The position numbers were made by a program, and so were the translations under genes. A DNA stretch of 64,000 nt from Pseudomonas cuatrocienegasensis (GTDB taxonomy: Bacteria > Pseudomonadota > Gammaproteobacteria > Pseudomonadales > Pseudomonadaceae), in the NCBI RefSeq assembly GCF_900110925.1, contig NZ_FOFP01000012.1, positions 1 through 64,000 of the forward strand. Reading direction: 5' to 3'. Below the pieces are notes generated by a model that worked only from the letters and a program-made list of their open reading frames with translations, was not told the origin of the DNA and did not search any database. Positions 8,835 through 17,523 of the stretch are shown one piece after another. Position 1 is the first letter of the stretch, and every line of letters starts with the position of its first letter.

Positions 8835-11068
8835 CGGTTGAACAGGCCTTTGAGGGCGTCTTTCAGCTCGGGGCTGACCTTGTCGCCGAGTTTTTCTTCG
8901 ATCTTTTCGTTGATCTTGTTACCCGCCAGTTTGGCGGCGACCTTGCCCATGCCGTCCTGATCCAGACGGCAGGCCTTGGCACCCAGCTCCAGCGGGCCAC
9001 GGCAGCGCAGCGGCCATTCGATACCGGCATAACGCTCGTTGACCTGGCAGGCCGGGTCGGGCATTTCGCGGCGGTCACCTTCCAGGGTGATGCCGACGCG
9101 GTAGTCCAGGCCGAGCACGCGCAGGTCCAGATCGCCGTCACCGCTGACTGCCAGGCCCGGGATGCGCACCTTGAGGTCCGGGTTGTTGGCCACGCCGTTG
9201 CGGATGCTCAGCGAGCCCTGCAGGGTCTCGAAGGGGGTGTCCTTGCTGCGTGGGTCGCTGCTCAGGGATTTGCGGTTGATGGTGGCGATGCCACGGCACA
9301 GTTGCTGTTCAAGGTTGGCATCGACCAGCACGCCGTCGTTGAGCAGGAAGCTGGCCGTGCCGTTGAGGCCGTCGATCCAGGCCTGCTGGCTATTGCCGCG
9401 GGTGGTCAGGTTGGCCTGCAGGTCGAGGGCACCTTTGAGGGGCGCTGGCTGCTCGTCACTTTTCAGGAAGGGCTCAAGCGGGATGCGGGTCAGGTTCTGC
9501 TGCAGGCTCAGCAACGGCACCTCGGGTCGTACGTCAAGGCTGGCGCGGGTGTCGAACTGGCCGTTGCCCAGGGCGCCGCGGGCCTGCTCCAGAGTGAGCA
9601 GGCCGTTGCTGCCGTTGGCTTTGACCTGCAGGTCGCTGATGAGCTGTTTCTTCAGGGTCAACTGATCGAGGTTGAGTGCCAGTTGCAGGTCGAGTTTGCG
9701 CAGGCTGGCCAGCGGCAGTGCGCTGGTGGTGTCCCAGGCCTGCTGGGTTGGGGCGTTGGGCAGCGGCGTGGTGCCGCTTTGCCCTGCATCGGCCACGCTT
9801 TCGCGTACTTCGGCCTTGCGCGCGGCGCCTGCGCTTTTGGCGTCTTTATCCGCAGCGGGCAGGTAGCGATCGAGGTCGAGACGGTCGCCCTTGACGGTGG
9901 CACGCAGGGCCTGCTTGCTGAAGTCGCTGACGCCCAGGCTGCCGCTGAAGCTGCTGTCGTCGAGTTTCAGGTTCAACTCGTCGAGGCTCAGGCTGTTGGT
10001 GGTGCCGTTCAGGCGGGTGACCAGTTCGAAGGCGCTGAGGGCTTTTTCGTCGTTCAGCGTGGGCAGGGTGTGGCCGATGCTGGTGAGGAACTCACGCAGG
10101 TTGAGTGGGGCGACGGACAGGCCGCCGCTCAGCTTGGGCGCATCGTTAAGGTCGCGCACCTTGAGTTCGCCGAGGGCGCGCAGTTGGTTGGCCGAGAGTT
10201 TGAGGCCGTTCCATTCGGCGACATTCGCGGCCAGGTCGACCAGCAGTTGCCCCTGGATGGCGTAGGTCAGGGTCTGGCCGTTGAAGGGCTCGCCGGATGC
10301 TTCGCCGGAGAGGCGGGCGTCTTCCAGTTGGTAGCGCTTGAGCACGCGGTCGAAGCGCAGTTCGCCCTGCAACTCGCTGCGCGCCCGCATGACCGGCTGA
10401 TTGGTGCCGAAGAAGGCGCTGAGCTTGATCGGCACGGCGGCGCCTTCGCGAATCGCGCCGGTCGTCAGCTGGATGCTTTCGGCGCTGAATTGCTGGCCTT
10501 TCTGCACGTCGTTGTAGGTCACTCGGGCGCTGTTGACGATCAGGCTGTCGATATCCAGCTTGATCGGGGTGCCGGCCGTTGCGCTGTCGTCGGTGCTTGG
10601 CTGCTCGCTGTCTGGCGCCGCGTCGTTGGTGGCCGTTGCCGGCTGCTCTGCGCTCTGTGGCGGCCGGCCGACGTCTTCCCAGTTGCCATGACCGTTTTCG
10701 TCACGCTCCAGGTTGAGGTTGAGGCCGTCGACGCGGATGTCGCTCATCTGCACTTCTTTGCGCAGCAGCGGTAGTACGCGCACCGACAGGCCGAGCAGGC
10801 GCAGGTCGGCAAAGGGTTTGTCCGGGGTCGTGGCGCTGGCCAGGGTGGCGTCGGTCAGCTCCAGGCCAAGCCAGGGGAACAGGCTCCAGCCAATGTCGCC
10901 ATTGAGGGTCAGTTCCAGGTTGGCCTTGTCGCGGGCCAACTGGCGGATTTCGTCTTTATAGTCGTTGGGATCGAACAAGTGGGTCAGGGCGAAGCCCAGG
11001 GCCACGATGATCAGCAACAGTCCGAGGAAAAACAGACCCAGGAGTTTGCCGAGCGCTTTCATGGACAA
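8831..11068 (-). CDS. AsmA family inner-membrane protein
   Basis: 745 residues. One N-terminal membrane helix (LGKLLGLFFLGLLLIIVALGFAL) is followed by the AsmA opening LFDPNDYKDEIRQLARDKANLELTLNGDIGWSLFPW, and a long periplasmic beta-rich region that ends with the conserved AsmA_2 part (DLRVLGLDYRVGITLEGD). A low-complexity, Ser/Thr/Ala-rich linker lies near residues 135-165. AsmA-like proteins are long groove proteins linked to phospholipid transport or outer-membrane assembly. It is the first gene of the asmA-mutY-yggX operon; a plausible -10 (TATACT) lies at 11104-11109 on the minus strand. Confidence 0.88.
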   Translation of the reverse strand: MSMKALGKLLGLFFLGLLLIIVALGFALTHLFDPNDYKDEIRQLARDKANLELTLNGDIGWSLFPWLGLELTDATLASATTPDKPFADLRLLGLSVRVLPLLRKEVQMSDIRVDGLNLNLERDENGHGNWEDVGRPPQSAEQPATATNDAAPDSEQPSTDDSATAGTPIKLDIDSLIVNSARVTYNDVQKGQQFSAESIQLTTGAIREGAAVPIKLSAFFGTNQPVMRARSELQGELRFDRVLKRYQLEDARLSGEASGEPFNGQTLTYAIQGQLLVDLAANVAEWNGLKLSANQLRALGELKVRDLNDAPKLSGGLSVAPLNLREFLTSIGHTLPTLNDEKALSAFELVTRLNGTTNSLSLDELNLKLDDSSFSGSLGVSDFSKQALRATVKGDRLDLDRYLPAADKDAKSAGAARKAEVRESVADAGQSGTTPLPNAPTQQAWDTTSALPLASLRKLDLQLALNLDQLTLKKQLISDLQVKANGSNGLLTLEQARGALGNGQFDTRASLDVRPEVPLLSLQQNLTRIPLEPFLKSDEQPAPLKGALDLQANLTTRGNSQQAWIDGLNGTASFLLNDGVLVDANLEQQLCRGIATINRKSLSSDPRSKDTPFETLQGSLSIRNGVANNPDLKVRIPGLAVSGDGDLDLRVLGLDYRVGITLEGDRREMPDPACQVNERYAGIEWPLRCRGPLELGAKACRLDQDGMGKVAAKLAGNKINEKIEEKLGDKVSPELKDALKGLFNR

Positions 11069-11454
11069 GTCCTTGTTTGAATGACTGGAAAGGTAGGCCG
11101 GGCAGTATAACGCCCGTACTCGCCTGCGTTCGCGAAAAGCGCTGCAGGTCGTTACAGACGAGGCGCTGCAGCGGCTGGCGGCATGGCGTTCTGGCTTGGA
11201 TGGCGAGTGCGGCCGGCGGTTCCGTGGCGCCTACTGCATGGGCTGGCGCCTAGAAGATGGCAGCGCCGGGCATGCAGGCCGCTTTGCGTGAGTAGCAAAG
11301 GTCGAAATTCGGACGCCAGAAAATTGAACGGGTGCGCTGACAAGCGTAATGGCGCAATGCTAGGCTCGCTCGCTATTGGCTTTTTCAGGTATGCCGTTAT
11401 TCTGCAGCCTGCGAGCCAAATGCTTGCGTGCCAACATAATCAGAGAATAACTCA

Positions 11455-13113
11455 ATGACTGACGCCTCCGTACTCGACGGTGCTTCAGCGACGCCTGCGT
11501 TCCTGTCCAAGGAGCGCATCATCGCGAAGCCCGGCTTCAACCGCTGGCTGGTTCCGCCAGCGGCCCTGGCCATTCACCTGTGCATCGGCATGGCGTATGG
11601 CTTCTCCGTGTTCTGGTTGCCGCTCTCTAAGGCCGTGGGTATTACCACCGTCGCAGCTTGCGCTCCTGATATGGGTTTCTTCGAGCAAATTTTTGCCAGT
11701 AATTGTGACTGGCAGATCTCCATGCTCGGCTGGATCTACACCCTGTTCTTCGTCTTCCTTGGCTGCTCTGCTGCTATCTGGGGCGGTTGGTTGGAACACG
11801 CTGGCCCGCGTAAGGCTGGTGTGGTGTCGGCCGTCTGCTGGTGCGGTGGTCTGCTGATTTCCGCATTGGGCATCTATACCCATCAAATCTGGCTGATGTG
11901 GCTGGGTTCCGGGGTAATCGGCGGTATTGGCCTGGGCTTGGGTTATATCTCGCCGGTTTCGACGCTGATCAAGTGGTTCCCGGACCGTCGTGGCATGGCC
12001 ACCGGTATGGCGATCATGGGCTTCGGTGGTGGTGCGATGGTCGGTGCGCCCCTGGCTGCGCTGCTGATGAACCATTTCGCCAGTGAAACGGGTGTGGGCG
12101 TATGGCAGAGCTTTGTGGTCATGGCGGCGATCTACTTCATCTTCATGATGGGTGGCGCACTGTCCTACCGCGTACCGCCGACCGGCTGGAAGCCGGCAGG
12201 TTGGGTTGCACCAGCTGCCAAAGCCAACAACGCAATGATCACCAAGGGCCATGTACACGTGAACACCGCGTGGAAGACCCCGCAGTTCTGGCTGGTCTGG
12301 GCTGTGCTGTGCCTGAACGTGTCGGCCGGTATCGGCATCATCGGCATGGCCTCGCCGCTGCTGCAGGAAGTCTTCGCTGGCAAGCTGATCGGCATTGATC
12401 TGTCGTTCAACGAGCTGAACGCTGCACAGCTGGCAGAAATCGCCGCGATCGCTGCAGGTTTCACCGGTCTGTTGAGCCTGTTCAACATCGGTGGCCGCTT
12501 CTTCTGGGCGTCGTGCTCGGACTTTATCGGGCGCAAGGGCACTTACTTTGTGTTCTTCGGCCTGGGCTTCGCGCTCTACGCCGCTGTGCCGATGCTCGGC
12601 CAACTGGGCAGCCTGGCGCTGTTCGTGCTGGCGTTCTGCATCATCCTGTCGATGTATGGCGGTGGTTTCGCCACGGTGCCGGCCTACCTGGCCGACCTGT
12701 TCGGTACGCAGATGGTCGGTGCCATCCACGGTCGCCTGCTGACCGCCTGGGCGGTCGCCGGTGTGCTTGGCCCGGTATTGGTCAACTACCTGCGCGAGTA
12801 CCAGTTGAGCATCGGTGTGGAGAAGGCTGCGGCCTACGACATCACCCTGTATATCCTCGCCGGTATGCTGGTGCTGGGCTTCATCTGCAACGCCCTGGTG
12901 CGTCCGGTGGCGCCGAAGTACTTCATGACTGAGGCCGAGTTGGCTACCGAGCGCGCCTATGGCGAGAAAAAAGCACCGGCTGCAAGTGAGCTGGAGTGGG
13001 CTGCTGACCCCTCGAGCAAGCCAATTGCCATTGCCGCCTGGCTGGCAGTAGGTCTGCCGCTGGCATGGGGCGTGTGGATCACCCTGCAGAAGACCGTCGT
13101 GCTGTTCCAGTAA
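11455..13113 (+). CDS. OFA-family MFS transporter
   Basis: 552 residues, twelve predicted membrane helices. The N-terminus WLVPPAALAIHLCIGMAYGFSVFWLPLSKA and the segment GGIGLGLGYISPVSTLIKWFPDRRGMATGMAIMGFGGGA are hallmarks of the oxalate/formate antiporter (OFA) group. It is longer than the usual roughly 430 residues because of a loop near residues 60-85 and a C-terminal extension ending in one more hydrophobic stretch. The substrate is probably a small carboxylate, not determinable here. It is a single-gene unit: 386 bases without another gene lie upstream and a terminator follows. That gap shows only weak promoter-like sequence (TTGAAC, 17 bases, TAATGG). Confidence 0.87.
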   Translation: MTDASVLDGASATPAFLSKERIIAKPGFNRWLVPPAALAIHLCIGMAYGFSVFWLPLSKAVGITTVAACAPDMGFFEQIFASNCDWQISMLGWIYTLFFVFLGCSAAIWGGWLEHAGPRKAGVVSAVCWCGGLLISALGIYTHQIWLMWLGSGVIGGIGLGLGYISPVSTLIKWFPDRRGMATGMAIMGFGGGAMVGAPLAALLMNHFASETGVGVWQSFVVMAAIYFIFMMGGALSYRVPPTGWKPAGWVAPAAKANNAMITKGHVHVNTAWKTPQFWLVWAVLCLNVSAGIGIIGMASPLLQEVFAGKLIGIDLSFNELNAAQLAEIAAIAAGFTGLLSLFNIGGRFFWASCSDFIGRKGTYFVFFGLGFALYAAVPMLGQLGSLALFVLAFCIILSMYGGGFATVPAYLADLFGTQMVGAIHGRLLTAWAVAGVLGPVLVNYLREYQLSIGVEKAAAYDITLYILAGMLVLGFICNALVRPVAPKYFMTEAELATERAYGEKKAPAASELEWAADPSSKPIAIAAWLAVGLPLAWGVWITLQKTVVLFQ

Positions 13114-13128
13114 GCTGACGCTGTTGTG

Positions 13129-13166
13129 AAAATCCCGCCCGCGCCTCGTGCGCCGGCGGGATTTTT
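13129..13166 (+). terminator. Rho-independent terminator after the OFA transporter
   Basis: AATCCCGCC pairs with GGCGGGATT, with a GC-rich loop, followed by TTTGTTTT. It lies 16 bases past the stop. Confidence 0.85.
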
Positions 13167-13216
13167 GTTTTCGGGTTTGGCCGCCTGGCAACGGTTAGCG
13201 GGTTGCCATGTGATTA

Positions 13217-13245
13217 GCGACGAAACAGCAGCAGACCCTGGCTTC
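13217..13245 (+). repeat. 29-bp repeat, copy upstream of hisB
   Basis: It begins GCGACGAAACAGCAGCAGAC and ends CCTGGCTTC. It matches 16483-16511, just after hisF, at 27 of 29 positions in the same orientation. Confidence 0.6.
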
Positions 13246-13266
13246 AAGGTTGGCAGCTTATCGGCC

Positions 13267-13272
13267 TATAAT
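13267..13272 (+). promoter_or_regulatory. Probable -10 box of the hisB operon
   Basis: A perfect TATAAT lies 38 bases before the hisB ATG. The best -35 candidate is weak (TTCAAG at 13243-13248, 18-base spacing) and overlaps the end of the 29-bp repeat. Confidence 0.45.
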
Positions 13273-13309
13273 GCTGGCCCTTTCGCCCAATGATTTTCTG
13301 GAGCAGGTG

Positions 13310-13903
13310 ATGGCCGAACGTACGGCTTGCGTCGAACGCAACACCCTGGAGACCCAGATCAAGGTCTCGATCAACCTGGATGGCACCGGTAAGGCCAAGT
13401 TCGATATTGGCGTGCCGTTCCTTGAACACATGCTTGATCAGATTGCCCGCCACGGCCTGATCGATCTGGATATCCAGTGCAAGGGCGATTTGCATATCGA
13501 CGACCACCACACCGTCGAAGACGTTGGCATCACCCTTGGCCAGGCCTTTACCCAGGCGATTGGCGACAAGAAGGGCATGACTCGTTACGGCCATTCCTAC
13601 GTGCCGCTGGATGAAGCGCTGTCGCGCGTGGTGATCGACTTCTCCGGCCGTCCGGGTTTGCAGATGCACGTGCCCTTCACCCGTGCGGTGGTCGGTGGCT
13701 TCGACGTGGACCTGTTCCAGGAGTTCTTCCAGGGCTTCGTTAACCACGCCCTGGTATCGCTGCATATCGACAACCTGCGCGGCACCAACACCCACCACCA
13801 GATCGAAACCGTGTTCAAGGCCTTCGGCCGTGCCCTGCGTATGGCGGTAACTCTGGACGAGCGCATGGCCGGGCAGATGCCGTCGACCAAAGGGTGCTTG
13901 TAA
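13310..13903 (+). CDS. hisB: Imidazoleglycerol-phosphate dehydratase HisB
   Basis: 197 residues from the ATG at 13310 (MAERTACVERNTLETQIKVS), preceded by GGAGCAGG. An upstream ATG in frame exists but precedes this ribosome site. It catalyses step 6 of histidine synthesis. Both metal-binding histidine clusters are present (DDHHTVEDVGITLG and NTHHQIETVFKAFGRALRMA), as is FLEHMLDQIARHG. It is the monofunctional form without a phosphatase domain. Its stop abuts the hisH start directly. Confidence 0.97.
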   Translation: MAERTACVERNTLETQIKVSINLDGTGKAKFDIGVPFLEHMLDQIARHGLIDLDIQCKGDLHIDDHHTVEDVGITLGQAFTQAIGDKKGMTRYGHSYVPLDEALSRVVIDFSGRPGLQMHVPFTRAVVGGFDVDLFQEFFQGFVNHALVSLHIDNLRGTNTHHQIETVFKAFGRALRMAVTLDERMAGQMPSTKGCL

Positions 13904-14542
13904 GTGCAAACCGTTGCAGTAATCGACTACGGCATGGGTAACCTGCATTCGGTGGCCAAGGCCCTGGAGCACGTCGGTGCCGGCAAGGTGCTGGTGACCA
14001 GCGATGCTCAGGTGATTCGCGAGGCGGACCGCGTGGTATTCCCCGGCGTTGGCGCGATTCGCGATTGCATGGCCGAGATCAAGCGTCTGGGCTTCGATGC
14101 GCTGGTGCGTGAAGTCAGCCAGGATCGGCCGTTCCTAGGCATCTGCGTGGGTATGCAGGCGTTACTGGAGCACAGCGAAGAGAACGAGGGCGTCGACTGC
14201 ATCGGTCTGTTTCCTGGCAAGGTGCGTTTCTTCGGCAAGGACATGGTCGAAGACGGCGAGCCGCTGAAGGTGCCGCACATGGGCTGGAATGAAGTGGCGC
14301 AGTCGGTCAAGCACCCGCTGTGGCACAACATCCCCGATCTGGCGCGCTTCTACTTCGTGCACAGCTATTACATCGAGGCTGGCAACCCCAAGCAGGTGGT
14401 CGGTCGCGGCCATTACGGCAAGGACTTCGCTGCCGCGCTGGCCGACGGCTCGCGCTTTGCCGTGCAGTTCCACCCGGAAAAGAGCCACACCCACGGCCTG
14501 CAACTGTTGCAGAACTTCGCCGCCTGGGATGGGCGCTGGTAA
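13904..14542 (+). CDS. hisH: Imidazole glycerol phosphate synthase glutaminase subunit HisH
   Basis: 212 residues, GTG start immediately after the hisB stop. It is a class I glutamine amidotransferase: oxyanion strand VVFPGVGAIRDCM, nucleophile Cys in FLGICVGMQALL, and the His/Glu pair in VQFHPEKSHTHG. It supplies ammonia to HisF for step 5 of histidine synthesis. Its stop is followed at once by the DUF2164 gene. Confidence 0.97.
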   Translation: MQTVAVIDYGMGNLHSVAKALEHVGAGKVLVTSDAQVIREADRVVFPGVGAIRDCMAEIKRLGFDALVREVSQDRPFLGICVGMQALLEHSEENEGVDCIGLFPGKVRFFGKDMVEDGEPLKVPHMGWNEVAQSVKHPLWHNIPDLARFYFVHSYYIEAGNPKQVVGRGHYGKDFAAALADGSRFAVQFHPEKSHTHGLQLLQNFAAWDGRW

Positions 14543-14803
14543 ATGAGCCGGGCCAAGCACAAACCGCCGCTGATGACCTTGAGCGCCGAGCAGGAGCGTG
14601 AAGCCTGCCTGGTGCTCAAGCGTTTTATGGCCGAGCGCTTCGAGCTTGAGCTGGGCAGTTTCGAGGCCGCCGAAGTGCTGGAGCTGTTTGCTCGCGAGAT
14701 TGCACCGCACTACTACAACCGGGCGATTTTCGATGTGCAGACGCACTTGAAAGAGCGTTTCGAGAGCATCGAAAGCGACCTCTGGGCGCTCGAAAAGAGC
14801 TGA
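14543..14803 (+). CDS. DUF2164 family protein inside the his operon
   Basis: 86 residues; starts directly after the hisH stop. Mostly helical and acidic (LMTLSAEQEREACLVLKRFMAERF ... EIAPHYYNRAIFDVQTHLKERFE). It matches my memory of DUF2164, a small family of unknown function. No catalytic motif or membrane segment is visible. Its position between hisH and hisA suggests co-expression with histidine synthesis. Confidence 0.8.
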   Translation: MSRAKHKPPLMTLSAEQEREACLVLKRFMAERFELELGSFEAAEVLELFAREIAPHYYNRAIFDVQTHLKERFESIESDLWALEKS

Positions 14804-14841
14804 TCCCACCGAATTCACACGACTTAAAGCAGGTTCAACCG

Positions 14842-15579
14842 ATGCTGATTATCCCCGCTATCGACCTGAAAGACGGCGCCTGCGTGCGCTTGCGCCAGGG
14901 CCGCATGGAAGATTCCACAGTGTTCTCCGATGATCCGGTGAGCATGGCCGCCAAGTGGGTCGAGGGTGGTTGCCGGCGTCTGCACCTGGTTGACCTCAAC
15001 GGCGCCTTCGAGGGTCAGCCGGTCAATGGCGAGGTGGTCACCGCCATCGCCAAGCGCTATCCGACTCTGCCGATCCAGATCGGCGGCGGTATCCGCACCC
15101 TGGAAACCATCGAGCACTACGTACGTGCTGGCGTCAGCTACGTGATTATCGGCACCAAGGCGGTGAAGGATCCGCAGTTTGTCACCGACGCCTGTAAAGC
15201 CTTCCCCGGCAAGGTGATCGTTGGCCTGGATGCCAAAGACGGCTTCGTTGCCACCGATGGCTGGGCGGAAGTGTCCACGGTGCAGGCCACCGATTTGGCC
15301 AAGCGCTTCGAGGCTGACGGCGTATCGGCCATCGTTTATACCGACATCGCCAAAGACGGCATGATGCAGGGCTGCAACGTCGAGGCCACTGCGGCCCTGG
15401 CTGCGGCCAGTCGCATTCCGGTGATCGCCTCGGGCGGTATCCACAACCTCAGCGATATCGAGAAGCTGCTGCTGGCGCGCTCGCCCGGCATCATCGGCGC
15501 CATCACCGGCCGGGCCATCTATGAAGGCACCCTGGATGTGGCTGAAGCGCAGGCGTTCTGCGACAACTTCAAGGGTTGA
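14842..15579 (+). CDS. hisA: Phosphoribosylformimino-5-aminoimidazole carboxamide ribotide isomerase HisA
   Basis: 245 residues, a half-barrel-duplicated TIM barrel. The N-terminal catalytic Asp is in IIPAIDLKDGACVRL, and the second catalytic Asp lies in the half-barrel repeat near IVYTDIAKDGMMQG. Phosphate-binding strands IQIGGGIRTLETIEHY and VIASGGIHNLSDIEKLL are both present. It catalyses step 4 of histidine synthesis. It lies 38 bases after the DUF2164 gene and is separated from hisF by a 100-base gap with a REP-like element. Confidence 0.97.
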   Translation: MLIIPAIDLKDGACVRLRQGRMEDSTVFSDDPVSMAAKWVEGGCRRLHLVDLNGAFEGQPVNGEVVTAIAKRYPTLPIQIGGGIRTLETIEHYVRAGVSYVIIGTKAVKDPQFVTDACKAFPGKVIVGLDAKDGFVATDGWAEVSTVQATDLAKRFEADGVSAIVYTDIAKDGMMQGCNVEATAALAAASRIPVIASGGIHNLSDIEKLLLARSPGIIGAITGRAIYEGTLDVAEAQAFCDNFKG

Positions 15580-15587
15580 TGTGAGCT

Positions 15588-15664
15588 GTAGGGTGGACAA
15601 CGCTTTGCTTGTCCACCGCCTACTTGGTGACCTGGTGGACAACGCTACGCGGTTGTCCACCCTA
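15588..15664. repeat. GTAGGGTGGA-type inverted repeat between hisA and hisF
   Basis: GTAGGGTGGACAACGC at the left end and GGTTGTCCACCCTAC at the right end form an imperfect palindrome with internal partial copies. Related elements lie at 39491, 59678, 59774 and 60979. As RNA it would fold into a long hairpin within the his transcript. Confidence 0.75.
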
Positions 15665-15679
15665 CGAGAGATATCTGTT

Positions 15680-16450
15680 ATGGCCCTCGCCAAACGCATC
15701 ATCCCCTGCCTCGACGTGGACAACGGCCGCGTGGTCAAGGGCGTGCAGTTCGAGAATATCCGCGACGCCGGCGACCCGGTAGAAATCGCCCGACGCTACG
15801 ACGAGCAGGGTGCCGACGAGATTACCTTTCTCGATATCACTGCCAGTGTCGATGGCCGGGATACCACGCTGCTTACCGTCGAGCGTATGGCCAGTCAGGT
15901 ATTTATCCCGCTGACCGTCGGCGGCGGCGTGCGCACCGTGCAGGACATCCGCAACCTGCTCAATGCCGGCGCGGACAAGGTGTCGATCAACACCGCTGCG
16001 GTATTCACTCCGGAGTTCGTCGGCGAAGCCGCCTCGCGCTTTGGCTCGCAGTGCATCGTGGTGGCCATCGACGCGAAGAAGGTCTCCAAGCCGGGCGAAA
16101 CCCCGCGTTGGGAGATATTCACCCACGGCGGGCGCAAACCCACCGGCCTGGATGCGGTGCTCTGGGCGAAAAAGATGGAAGACCTCGGCGCCGGTGAAAT
16201 CCTCCTGACCAGCATGGATCAGGACGGCGTGAAAAGCGGCTACGACCTCGGTGTGACCCGCGCTATCAGCGAAATGGTCGGTATCCCGGTGATCGCCTCT
16301 GGCGGCGTCGGCAACCTGCAACACCTGGCCGACGGCATTATCGAAGGCAAGGCGGCAGCGGTATTGGCGGCGAGCATCTTCCACTTCGGCGAATACACCG
16401 TGCCGGAGGCCAAGGCCTACCTGGCCAGCCGCGGCATTGTGGTGCGCTAG
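15680..16450 (+). CDS. hisF: Imidazole glycerol phosphate synthase cyclase subunit HisF
   Basis: 256 residues from ATG 15680 (MALAKRIIPCLDVDNGRVVKG); a longer in-frame start would lie inside hisA. TIM barrel with catalytic Asp in IPCLDVDNG and in VVAIDAKK, and phosphate loops VGGGVRTVQDI and VIASGGVGNLQHLADG. With HisH it makes IGP and AICAR (step 5). It is the last gene of the local his cluster. Confidence 0.97.
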   Translation: MALAKRIIPCLDVDNGRVVKGVQFENIRDAGDPVEIARRYDEQGADEITFLDITASVDGRDTTLLTVERMASQVFIPLTVGGGVRTVQDIRNLLNAGADKVSINTAAVFTPEFVGEAASRFGSQCIVVAIDAKKVSKPGETPRWEIFTHGGRKPTGLDAVLWAKKMEDLGAGEILLTSMDQDGVKSGYDLGVTRAISEMVGIPVIASGGVGNLQHLADGIIEGKAAAVLAASIFHFGEYTVPEAKAYLASRGIVVR

Positions 16451-16482
16451 GGGCTGCCATTTCGTTCGCGGCAACGCAGCGT

Positions 16483-16511
16483 GCGACGAAACGGCAACAG
16501 ACCCTGGCTTC
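16483..16511 (+). repeat. 29-bp repeat, copy downstream of hisF
   Basis: It begins GCGACGAAACGGCAACAGAC. It is the partner of 13217-13245. The two copies bracket the hisB-hisF cluster in direct orientation. Confidence 0.6.
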
Positions 16512-16593
16512 CGGACTGTGCGTTATACCCTCGGCGTGCGCCAAAATAGCGCTAAGCTGCGTGTATGTTTTGAATTCACTCGGGTTGTTCTCT

Positions 16594-17349
16594 ATGTACA
16601 AGCGTCTGTTACTGGCTCTTGCCGGTGTTCTGTTGTTGCTGTCGGGTGCTGCGCGTGCGCAGGTTGATCCGAATTACCGCGTGGTACTGCTGACCGAGAA
16701 CTTCCCGCCTTACAACATGGCTGTGAATGGCAAGAACTTCGCGCACGATGCCAATATCAACGGCATTGCCACCGATATCGTGCGTGAGATGTTCAAGCGT
16801 GCCGGTATCGCTTACGACCTCACACTGCGATTTCCCTGGGACCGGATTTACAAGCTAGCGCTGGAGAAACCCGGCTACGGCGTATTCGTCACCGCCCGCT
16901 TGCCCGAGCGTGAGGCGTTGTTCAAGTGGGTAGGCCCGATCGGCCCGGACGACTGGGTGTTGCTGGGCCGCAGCGACAGCCCCATTACCCTGCAGAGCCT
17001 GGAAGAAGCCAAGGGCTACAAGGTCGGTGCCTACAAGGGTGACGCCATTGCCGAGCACCTCGAAAGCCAGGGCTTGCAGCCTCTCACAGCACTGCGTGAC
17101 CAGGAAAATGCCCGCAAGCTGGTGAGCGGCCAGATCGACCTGTGGGCCACCGGTGATCCAGCCGGCCGCTACCTGGCCAAGCAGGAAGGCATCACCGGCC
17201 TCAAGACCCTCTTGCGCTTCGACACTGCCCAGCTGTATCTGGCGTTGAATCGGGACACGCCCGATGCGGTCGCCAGTGCGCTGCAGGCCGCCCTAGAGCA
17301 GATGCGCGAGGATGGTTTCGTTGACGCGGTACAGGGGCGTTACCTGTAA
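16594..17349 (+). CDS. Family-3 solute-binding protein, tandem copy 1
   Basis: 251 residues from ATG 16594 (MYKRLLLALAGVLLLLSGAARA, signal peptide). The mature start VDPNYRVVLLTENFPPYNMAV is followed by IATDIVREMFKRAGI and LRFPWDRIYKLAL. It belongs to the SBP_bac_3 fold, in the periplasmic orphan subset found without permease or ATPase neighbours. It is the most divergent of three tandem paralogues (with 17524 and 18641). It could feed a distant transporter or act as a ligand sensor; substrate unknown. Confidence 0.85.
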   Translation: MYKRLLLALAGVLLLLSGAARAQVDPNYRVVLLTENFPPYNMAVNGKNFAHDANINGIATDIVREMFKRAGIAYDLTLRFPWDRIYKLALEKPGYGVFVTARLPEREALFKWVGPIGPDDWVLLGRSDSPITLQSLEEAKGYKVGAYKGDAIAEHLESQGLQPLTALRDQENARKLVSGQIDLWATGDPAGRYLAKQEGITGLKTLLRFDTAQLYLALNRDTPDAVASALQAALEQMREDGFVDAVQGRYL

Positions 17350-17523
17350 CCCAGTTCTCGTTTTCCATGAACGTAGATCCGTATCCTTGCCCGTAGTGTG
17401 GTGTTTGCTTCGCCTGATCGTTTTATAAGAACCCTCCTTAAGGGTGGCTGTGACATGAGCGCGGCGTTGATCAAGGCTAAAGCGTTGGACCATGATGGAT
17501 ACAGTGCGCGAGCAGGGGGCGGT

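Noticed and set aside
9302..10774. 490-codon plus-strand ORF
   Set aside because: It is antisense to the AsmA-like gene and is a high-GC shadow frame with composition typical of antisense translation.
11485..13191. 568-codon minus-strand ORF
   Set aside because: Antisense shadow of the OFA transporter; His- and Gln-rich with no domain.
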